NCBI GenBank assembly: GCA_003165075.1 | Contig: PLSM01000194.1 | Span: 137,518 to 177,886, forward strand | Reading direction: 5' to 3' | DNA from: Acidobacteriaceae bacterium | GTDB lineage: Bacteria; Acidobacteriota; Terriglobia; Terriglobales; Acidobacteriaceae | DNA length: 40,369 nucleotides | Shown: positions 34,662-40,369 of the stretch, piece by piece | How the letters are laid out: each line of letters opens with the position of its first letter | Position numbering within the stretch: the stretch's first letter is position 1 | Position numbers and translations under genes: made by a program | The notes under the pieces: generated by a model | Told to the model about the DNA's origin: nothing | The model's input: the letters and a program-made list of their open reading frames with translations, nothing else | Database searches by the model: none

Positions 34662-36020
34662 ATGCCCAAGCCCCGACCAGTCACGCTCCCGAGCCTCCCC
34701 GACCCGGGGCTACTGCGCATGTTGTTCCAGGTCGAACGAGTGTGCCTTGTCCTTACCGCACTAATCGCCGTCGGTGCCCTCTGCTTCTCGCTCTTCCCTT
34801 CGCTGGGCCAAGTCTTGCCCGCCGGTTGGTTGTGGATGGGCGTTCCCCTCGCTTGCACCGCTCTTTTTTGCGCGCTCAGCCTGCTGTTTTCTGAACCTGC
34901 GCGCCAGGGCCGGATGGCCGGTCTCAGCAGACTCTTCGCAATCCTTGCAGGCCTGATCGCCACGTTTGTTCTTCTGGCTCACGTCTTCCACATCCATGCC
35001 GGGCAGGGCGGCTTTCTCAACATATTCCAAGCGGCTTCCGCTCCCGGCCGGCCCACCGCCGCTTTTGCTCTGCTGGCGCTGGTTCTAATTCTGATCCAGA
35101 GTTCCACTCCCCTCATCAGCCGCATTGCCGACGTGCTGGTTTCCTTGCTCTGTCTCGTGGCGCTCCTGCTGGCCTCGGAATACATTTTTGGCGCACTGCA
35201 TCTGTTCGGATCGCCCACCAGCGGCCCTGCCTCGCCCGCAATCCTATGCTGCCTGGCGCTACTCACCTTGGCTGCGGTCCTTCGTCAGGCCGAATTCGGC
35301 GTCTTCTCAGTCTTCCTGGGATGCGGCATCGGCAGCAGGACCGCCCGAATTCTTGCGCCCTTGCTTCTTGTGTTGCCGATTGCTCTCGAAGCCGGCAACG
35401 CCCGCCTCAACAGCTCAGGTTTGCTTCCCGCGCAATACGCCACTGCAATCCTCACCACTCTTGTTACCGCGATTTCGTTTGTCTTTTTGCTCTATCTTGC
35501 CTGGCGCATCAACAGCATGGAGAACGAGATCCACAACCTATCGCTCACCGACGAATTGACCGGACTTTACAATCTCAGGGGTTTCAACCTGCTGGCCGAA
35601 CACGCGCTGCGTCTGGCGCGGCGCTCGAAATTGCCGTTCTCTGTTCTGTTCATCGATCTGGTCAACCTGAAACTGATCAACGACGAGTTGGGGCAAGGTG
35701 TCGGTTCGGCATACCTGGCCGAGACAGGAGAACTCCTCAAGGCGACCTTTCGCGATACAGACGTCAAGGGACGGCTCGGAGGAGACGAATTCGCCGTGGC
35801 CGGCCAGTTCAACCGCGCGGGAATCTCCGTGGCGGCTCTGCGACTGGATGCGGCCTCCGCAGCTCTCAACGCCGAAGCCCGCCGGCAGTTCCCTTTACGC
35901 CTGAGCATGGGCTATATCACCTCGGAAGGTGACACGCAGGAATCCCTGCAGGAACTGCTGAGCAAAGCGGACCAAGCCATGGTGAAGGAGAAGCGTCAAA
36001 AGATTGGCCGGCCCAACTGA
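34662..36020 (+). CDS. Membrane-bound GGDEF protein, putative diguanylate cyclase
   Basis: A 452-aa protein with a membrane region of about eight helices (residues about 20-290) followed by a GGDEF domain (about 295-447) that would make cyclic di-GMP from two GTP. The signature RLGGDEF is intact (373-377), as are metal-binding Asp332 and guanine-binding Asn340. The inhibitory-site RxxD is present as Arg364-Asp367 at the correct spacing. However, the second Asp of the usual DxD (here Val334) and the guanine-contacting Asp of GHxxGD (here Ser349, in GQGVGS) are changed, so activity or specificity may differ. No Shine-Dalgarno precedes the ATG at 34662. The membrane part is unassigned; it may sense a signal at the membrane. 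Confidence 0.85.
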   Translation: MPKPRPVTLPSLPDPGLLRMLFQVERVCLVLTALIAVGALCFSLFPSLGQVLPAGWLWMGVPLACTALFCALSLLFSEPARQGRMAGLSRLFAILAGLIATFVLLAHVFHIHAGQGGFLNIFQAASAPGRPTAAFALLALVLILIQSSTPLISRIADVLVSLLCLVALLLASEYIFGALHLFGSPTSGPASPAILCCLALLTLAAVLRQAEFGVFSVFLGCGIGSRTARILAPLLLVLPIALEAGNARLNSSGLLPAQYATAILTTLVTAISFVFLLYLAWRINSMENEIHNLSLTDELTGLYNLRGFNLLAEHALRLARRSKLPFSVLFIDLVNLKLINDELGQGVGSAYLAETGELLKATFRDTDVKGRLGGDEFAVAGQFNRAGISVAALRLDAASAALNAEARRQFPLRLSMGYITSEGDTQESLQELLSKADQAMVKEKRQKIGRPN

Positions 36021-36237
36021 GCGGCAGGTTCTCGCTGCCTTTCGGCCCTCTCTGTTTAAGCCTGCGGCCGCGGAGTTAAGCGCCCAAATTTCACGGCTTC
36101 GCCTTCCCAATTTGCCAGCAGCCAACGGGCGCGGGTACTGGCAGTCTCTTCGCGTGAAACTCCACCAACTCGCGGATGGACTGGCGAGCGGCGTCATGAG
36201 GCGGTACAGACTTGTTGTGTAAGCCGGTGGTGCAGCC
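36021..36237. other. Intergenic stretch after the diguanylate cyclase gene
   Basis: A weak GGCAG (36023-36027)/CTGCC (36035-36039) hairpin followed by TTT may terminate the GGDEF gene. Short open frames on both strands show no recognisable features. Together with the regulatory segment to 36322 this is a 302-base gap. Confidence 0.35.
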
Positions 36238-36275
36238 TTGCATACTTATACAGCCGTAATGTATATTTATACATG
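36237..36275 (+). promoter_or_regulatory. Arginine operon promoter overlapped by two ARG-like boxes
   Basis: Two similar palindromes, TGCATACTTATACA (36239-36252) and TGTATATTTATACA (36260-36273), are exactly 21 bp apart. As 18-bp boxes (36237-36254, 36258-36275) they are split by 3 bp, the arrangement of E. coli ArgR operators. The second has perfect TGTAT/ATACA arms. A promoter fits inside them: -35 TTGCAT (36238-36243) and -10 TATATT (36262-36267), 18-bp spacer. Bound ArgR would block it, so argR would repress its own operon. Confidence 0.7.
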
Positions 36276-36322
36276 TGCGGCCGCACACTGCGAGCCGCCC
36301 TTTCGATTTGCCGTAAACTGCG

Positions 36323-36784
36323 ATGAAGTACCAGAGACACAATGCGATACGGGAGCTGGTGGCTCAATCCCTGGTGTCCAATCAGGACGAGTTGCGCCGC
36401 CGCCTGCGCCGCAAGGGGTTTGAAGTCACCCAGGCCACGCTCTCTCGCGACATCCACGAACTGCGGCTCTCTAAAGGCCCCAGCGGTTATTCCCTGCCCC
36501 ACGGCAGCGGAAACGGCTCGGCCCCGGTCGTGGTAGACGATGGGCCGCCGTCGTTGGCGGAAATGATCGAAAGTTTTGGCCTGCGTGTGCGTCAGGCCAT
36601 GAATCAAGTGGTGGTGGGCACGGTCATGGGCGGCGCCCAGCCCGTGGCCGCGGCCCTGGATCACGAGGGATGGCCGGAGGTGGTGGGCACAGTCGCCGGA
36701 GACGATACGGTTCTGGTGATCTGCCCCGACATTCGCCGGGCAAGCGAAGTGGAATCCCGGTTGAGGACGATGCTGGAGTCATGA
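36323..36784 (+). CDS. argR: Arginine repressor
   Basis: The hexameric arginine-responsive repressor of arginine biosynthesis. The 153-aa product has the N-terminal winged helix with FEVTQATLSRDIHELRLSK (residues 33-51), the DNA-contact segment of the family. The C-terminal arginine-binding and oligomerisation domain has VVGTVMGGAQPVAAALD and GTVAGDDTVLVICPD (about 122-136), where the paired Asp contact arginine. It starts at ATG 36323, about 50 bases after the ARG-like boxes, with no strong Shine-Dalgarno. Its stop overlaps the argC start as ATGA, so it heads the operon it controls. Confidence 0.95.
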   Translation: MKYQRHNAIRELVAQSLVSNQDELRRRLRRKGFEVTQATLSRDIHELRLSKGPSGYSLPHGSGNGSAPVVVDDGPPSLAEMIESFGLRVRQAMNQVVVGTVMGGAQPVAAALDHEGWPEVVGTVAGDDTVLVICPDIRRASEVESRLRTMLES

Positions 36785-37848
36785 AAGACAAAGTGCAGAC
36801 AGCGATTGTGGGAGTGACGGGATACGCTGGCGCGGAGTTGGCACGGCTTTTGCTGCACCATCCACGCCTTAAGGGACTGCCGCCGGTTTTTGCCGGACGC
36901 CTCGACGACAAGGACATGGCGCGCGGCGGAGTGCCTTTGGCTGAAATTCACCCGCAACTTGCCGACAGCCACGGCAATGGTCTGCTCCGGCTGGAACCCT
37001 TTTCGTGGGAGTTGCTGGCTGAGCGCGGCGTTGACGTTCTGTTTCTGGCCACGCCGCATGAGCAGTCGCGCCAATGGGTGCCGGAAGCGCTGTTGCGTGG
37101 AATGCGCATCATTGACCTGAGCGGCGCTTGGCGGCTGAACGAGGCCGCGAACCGCGCCGTCTATGCGTTTGATGACCATGACTCGGAGCAGGCCGCGGCC
37201 ACCCAGGCACAGGCGGTCTATGGCATGCCCGAGTTGCATCGCGCAGAGATTGCGAAAGCAAGGCTGGTCGCGAATCCCGGCTGTTACGCCACTTCCGTCA
37301 TCCTGGCCGTCAAGCCGTTAGTCGCCGCGGGACTTGTGAATCTTAACCACGGCATTGTGGCCGACGCAAAAAGCGGCGTGAGCGGTGCGGGCAAGGCGCC
37401 CACCGCGAGAACCCATTTCATGTATGCGGCTGACAACCTCTCGGCGTACAGCGTCTTCAGCCACCGGCACACCGGTGAGTTGCTTGAGCAGATCGGTCTG
37501 AGCGCGGAGGAGATCGTTTTTACCCCGCACCTGCTGCCCATTCCGCGCGGAATTTTGTCCACGGTCTACGTGCAGTTCCGTGAGCCGCAAACGCGGGCAA
37601 GCATCGCGCATGCCTATCGGGAGTTCTTTGCGGCAAGCCCCATGGTGCGGCTCTATGAAAAGGCTTTGCCGCAGATTCAGCACTCGGTCAGGACCAACTA
37701 CGCTGACATCGGCTTCCAACTCGACGCCGCCGGCAGCCGCGCAGTGGTTGTCAGCTGCCTTGATAACTTGCTGAAGGGCGCGTCCGGCCAGGCCGTGCAA
37801 AACCTCAATGTGATGCTCGGCTGGCCCGAGTCGGAAGGTCTGGAATGA
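36781..37848 (+). CDS. argC: N-acetyl-gamma-glutamyl-phosphate reductase
   Basis: Third step of arginine synthesis: NADPH-dependent reduction of N-acetylglutamyl phosphate to the semialdehyde. The 355-aa product has the Rossmann motif AIVGVTGYAGAELARLLL near the N-terminus, the active-site VANPGCYATS with Cys168, and FTPHLLPIPRGILSTVYVQF in the catalytic domain. The ATG at 36781 is chosen because it overlaps the argR stop (ATGA) and gives a normal N-terminus; a longer frame from 36670 lies inside argR. argB follows after 22 bases. Confidence 0.96.
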   Translation: MKDKVQTAIVGVTGYAGAELARLLLHHPRLKGLPPVFAGRLDDKDMARGGVPLAEIHPQLADSHGNGLLRLEPFSWELLAERGVDVLFLATPHEQSRQWVPEALLRGMRIIDLSGAWRLNEAANRAVYAFDDHDSEQAAATQAQAVYGMPELHRAEIAKARLVANPGCYATSVILAVKPLVAAGLVNLNHGIVADAKSGVSGAGKAPTARTHFMYAADNLSAYSVFSHRHTGELLEQIGLSAEEIVFTPHLLPIPRGILSTVYVQFREPQTRASIAHAYREFFAASPMVRLYEKALPQIQHSVRTNYADIGFQLDAAGSRAVVVSCLDNLLKGASGQAVQNLNVMLGWPESEGLE

Positions 37849-37870
37849 AATTCGCCGCGGAGGGTCCGCA

Positions 37871-38653
37871 ATGAAGTACGTGGTCAAACTGGGCGGTGCG
37901 GGCCTTGAAGTCCAGGCTCTTTTCGACGGCTGCACCCGGGCCATTGCAGAGCTGGTGCGTGACGGTCACCAGGTAGCCGTGGTGCACGGCGGCGGTGTGC
38001 AGTTGACCCGCATGCTCAAGGCGCTGGGCAAGCAGAGCGAGTTTATCGCCGGCCTGCGCGTCACTGACGCAGAGACCCGCGACGTTGCGCTCATGGTATT
38101 GGCCGGCAAAGTGAACAAGGGACTGGTGGCCGCACTGGGCGCGCTCGGCCAACCGGCCATTGGTCTATCCGGAGGCGATGGCCTGCTCTTTCGCGCGCGC
38201 AAAAAGCGTACCGCCCCCGATCTTGGTTTTGTCGGCGAGATCGTCTCCAGTGATACGCGGTGGATCGAAGCCATTTGGCAACTGAACGGCGTGCCGGTAA
38301 TCTCTTCCATGGCTTTAGGATTTGACGGTGCGTACTACAACATCAACGCCGACGAAATGGCCGCTGCCTGCGCCACCGCCTGCCATGCAGATGCTCTGGT
38401 CTTTCTCACCGACGTTCCCGGGGTGCGTGGATCGAACGGCGAAGTGCTGCGATGGCTTTCGATCGACCAGATCGCCGAGATGGCAAAGAACGCCGTCATC
38501 TCCGGCGGCATGTTGCCCAAGCTTAGCGCCTGCCGCGAAGCGCTATTGAACGGTGTAAAGCGGGTGAGAATTCTGCCTGCAGAAGCTGCCTCTTCCCTGC
38601 CCGACCTGTGCAGCTCTCGCGTAGCCCAGGGCACCGAAGTGATGGTGGCCTGA
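37871..38653 (+). CDS. argB: Acetylglutamate kinase
   Basis: Second step of arginine synthesis: phosphorylation of N-acetylglutamate by ATP. The 260-aa product is an amino acid kinase with KLGGAG at the start, the AVVHGGGVQLTRML substrate loop, the Gly-rich IGLSGGDGLL, YNINADEMAAACA and VISGGMLPKLSA near the C-terminus. It lacks the N-terminal helix that arginine-inhibited NAGKs use for hexamer formation, so it may be insensitive to feedback by arginine; that is family-based inference. A GGAGGG site precedes ATG 37871. Confidence 0.94.
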   Translation: MKYVVKLGGAGLEVQALFDGCTRAIAELVRDGHQVAVVHGGGVQLTRMLKALGKQSEFIAGLRVTDAETRDVALMVLAGKVNKGLVAALGALGQPAIGLSGGDGLLFRARKKRTAPDLGFVGEIVSSDTRWIEAIWQLNGVPVISSMALGFDGAYYNINADEMAAACATACHADALVFLTDVPGVRGSNGEVLRWLSIDQIAEMAKNAVISGGMLPKLSACREALLNGVKRVRILPAEAASSLPDLCSSRVAQGTEVMVA

Positions 38654-38665
38654 GGAGAGATTGAA

Positions 38666-39919
38666 TTGACCAAACTTGACCAGATTCGCGCTGCCGAAGC
38701 CCGGCTGCTGCTTCCCACATACGACCGGAATCCCATCCTCTTTGTTCAGGGTGAAGGCGTGCATATCATCGACGAAGCGGGCGAGCGCTATCTCGACCTG
38801 CTCAGCGGCATCGGCGTAAACGCACTGGGATACGGCCATCCTGCCATTGAAGACGCCATCGCACGCCAGAGCCGCGCGCTCATTCACACCTCAAACCTCT
38901 ACTTTCACCAGGGTCAGGCCGAGCTCGCACTTCGCCTCACCGAGCGTACCGGACTTGACCGCGTCTTCTTTGCCAACAGCGGTACTGAAGCATGGGAGGG
39001 AGCGCTGAAGCTGGCCCGCGCGCACGCCGGTGTGTTGCGCAACGAAGGCAAGCACATTGGCACCAGGTTCCTGGCGCTGGAGCAGAGCTTTCACGGGCGC
39101 ACCTATGGCTCCATTGCCACGACCTATAAGGCTAAGTACCGCGAGCCCTTTGGCCCGGTCGTTCCCGGCGTAGAGTTTGTCCGCTTCAACGATGTCCAGG
39201 ATCTACGCGCGAAATTCTCCAATGAGGTTTGCGCCATCCTGGTCGAGGCCATCCAGGGTGAAGGTGGCATTCGGCCGCTCACGCAGGAATTCTTTGCCGA
39301 GGCACGTGCGCTGGCCAACTCCACCGGGGCGCTGCTTATCGTCGATGAGATTCAGGCCGGCATGGGCCGCACCGGCAAGTGGTGCGCCTACCAGCATTAC
39401 GGCATCCAACCCGACGTGACAACGCTGGCCAAGCCGCTTGCAGGCGGAATTCCCATGGGCGCTCTTCTGTGTACCGAGGAAGTCTCCAGGGCCATCCACG
39501 TGGGTATGCACGGTACGACATTTGGAGGAGGCCCGCTCGCCTGTGCCGTCGCCAATACCGTGATCGACACCATCGAGAAGGAAGGTCTGCTGGCCAATGC
39601 GGCCGAGGTCGGCGATTACTTCCAGGCGCAACTGCGCTCGCTTGCATCGCATCACGACGCCATCGTCGACGTGCGCGGCAAGGGCCTGATGATTGCGGCT
39701 GAACTCGACTCCGCCGATCTGGCCAAGCTGACTGTAGCCGAGATGCTCAAGCGGCACATCTTGATCAACTGCACCAGCGACACGGTTCTGCGCTTCCTGC
39801 CGCCTTACATTCTCAAGCGCACTGATGTTGACACCGCCATCGCGGCGTTGGACGAAATCTTCACTGAACACACCGCCAGGGCAGCAGCCCATTCCGCAGG
39901 AGGACACCACCGTGGCTAG
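38666..39919 (+). CDS. argD: Acetylornithine aminotransferase
   Basis: Fourth step of arginine synthesis: PLP-dependent transfer of an amino group from glutamate to N-acetylglutamate semialdehyde. The 417-aa class III aminotransferase has NSGTEAWEGALKLAR for phosphate binding, LIVDEIQAGMGRTG with the ring-contacting Asp, and TLAKPLAGGIPMGALL with the PLP-binding Lys256. The start is TTG at 38666: GAGGAGA lies at 38652-38658 with good spacing and no ATG is near. The final 8 bases overlap the argF start. It could also act on succinyl-diaminopimelate precursors, as other ArgD enzymes do. Confidence 0.94.
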   Translation: MTKLDQIRAAEARLLLPTYDRNPILFVQGEGVHIIDEAGERYLDLLSGIGVNALGYGHPAIEDAIARQSRALIHTSNLYFHQGQAELALRLTERTGLDRVFFANSGTEAWEGALKLARAHAGVLRNEGKHIGTRFLALEQSFHGRTYGSIATTYKAKYREPFGPVVPGVEFVRFNDVQDLRAKFSNEVCAILVEAIQGEGGIRPLTQEFFAEARALANSTGALLIVDEIQAGMGRTGKWCAYQHYGIQPDVTTLAKPLAGGIPMGALLCTEEVSRAIHVGMHGTTFGGGPLACAVANTVIDTIEKEGLLANAAEVGDYFQAQLRSLASHHDAIVDVRGKGLMIAAELDSADLAKLTVAEMLKRHILINCTSDTVLRFLPPYILKRTDVDTAIAALDEIFTEHTARAAAHSAGGHHRG

Positions 39920-40369
39920 CAGAGCAACCTTTGAAGGCCGGGCGCCGGCCATTCCCGTACAGCAGGATCCGGACATTCTCGCCGCCGCGGCGCGGCTTGC
40001 CGGCGAGGACATGTGCTCCATCTCCGATCTGTCCAGTTCTGAAGTGCGCGCCATTCTCAAGCTGGGTCACGACGTCAAGCGCAACCCGCGCGAGTATCGC
40101 CATGCCCTCGACGCCAAGCAAATGGTGCTGATGTTTGAGAAGGCCAGCTTGCGCACGCGCCTGGCCTTTGAGACCGGCATCAACACCATGGGTGGCAACG
40201 CCATATTCGTGGATCAAACCAACGCGCCGCTCGGCGAGCGCGAGTCGATAGCCGACGTGGCGCGTAATGTAGAACGCTGGGTGGACGTAATCGTGCTGCG
40301 CACCTACGCGCACGACACCATCACCGAGATGGCCGCCAACTCGCGCGTGCCGGTGATCAACGCGCTCTC
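39912..40369 (+). CDS. argF: Ornithine carbamoyltransferase, N-terminal part (3' end outside window)
   Basis: Makes citrulline from ornithine and carbamoyl phosphate. The first 152 residues are visible and run off the right edge. The carbamoyl-phosphate loop is FEKASLRTRLAFE, with Ser79-Leu-Arg-Thr82 in place of the commoner STRT; the following GGNAIFVDQTNAPLGERESIADVARN matches the family. About 35 extra residues precede the usual SISDLSSSEV start. The GTG at 39912 is chosen because AGGAGGA lies seven bases upstream; it overlaps argD by 8 bases. An acetylornithine or succinylornithine carbamoyltransferase is possible but less likely given the motif, and the specificity region lies outside the window. 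Confidence 0.88.
   Translation, partial: MASRATFEGRAPAIPVQQDPDILAAAARLAGEDMCSISDLSSSEVRAILKLGHDVKRNPREYRHALDAKQMVLMFEKASLRTRLAFETGINTMGGNAIFVDQTNAPLGERESIADVARNVERWVDVIVLRTYAHDTITEMAANSRVPVINAL

Noticed and set aside
39898..39919. Overlap of argD and argF as a sign of frameshift
   Set aside because: An 8-base GTG overlap with a strong AGGAGGA site is ordinary translational coupling in this operon.

Overview
The window looks like a chromosomal piece of an Acidobacteriota genome, most likely class Terriglobia. It is GC-rich, uses GTG and TTG starts often, packs genes into ATGA-coupled operons, and carries a PPi-type phosphofructokinase, a He_PIG-type Ig-repeat lipoprotein and GC-rich palindromic intergenic repeats. 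The taxonomic call is an inference from gene content, not from a marker gene search.

Layout. 1-1056: end of a kdp potassium-pump operon (kdpB tail, kdpC). 1106-3706 (-): secreted GH3 beta-glucosidase with a PA14 insert. 3892-15581 (+): a long catabolic block, lutABC, L-rhamnose isomerase, a hybrid IclR-HTH/sugar-binding regulator, a fused rhamnulose-1-phosphate aldolase/dehydrogenase, rhamnulokinase and a secreted DUF5054-type putative glycosidase. 15648-16622 (-): aldo/keto reductase. 16710-21219 (-): large Ig-like lipoprotein with a one-base frameshift in a 270-bp repeat. 21735-25238 (-): dnaE. 25383-28191: a small accessory patch with a 5'-truncated transposase, a four-helix membrane protein, a HigBA-like toxin-antitoxin pair and three copies of a perfect hairpin repeat. 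28192-34358: secreted hypothetical protein, M19 dipeptidase, GNAT acetyltransferase, phosphofructokinase, membrane protein and long-chain acyl-CoA synthetase. 34662-36020: membrane diguanylate cyclase. 36323-40369 (+): argR-argC-argB-argD-argF operon, the last gene cut by the window edge.

How it fits together. The central block encodes a near-complete route from L-rhamnose to pyruvate: isomerase (RhaI), kinase (RhaB), aldolase plus lactaldehyde oxidation (RhaDE), then lactate oxidation by LutABC. Placing lut in front of rha makes sense because lactate is an end product of this rhamnose pathway. No rhamnose transporter is visible. A good promoter followed at once by an 18-bp palindrome precedes lutA and is the best candidate control point; the hybrid regulator inside the block is the natural candidate ligand sensor. 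The arginine operon has a promoter overlapped by two ARG-like boxes exactly 21 bp apart, directly in front of argR, which implies autoregulated arginine repression.

Most unusual items: the IclR-HTH/periplasmic-binding-protein fusion regulator; the Asn in place of the catalytic Lys in the RhaDE dehydrogenase half; the palindromic repeat family whose third copy shows compensatory stem changes and which brackets the toxin-antitoxin pair; and the diguanylate cyclase with altered guanine-site residues but an intact inhibitory site.
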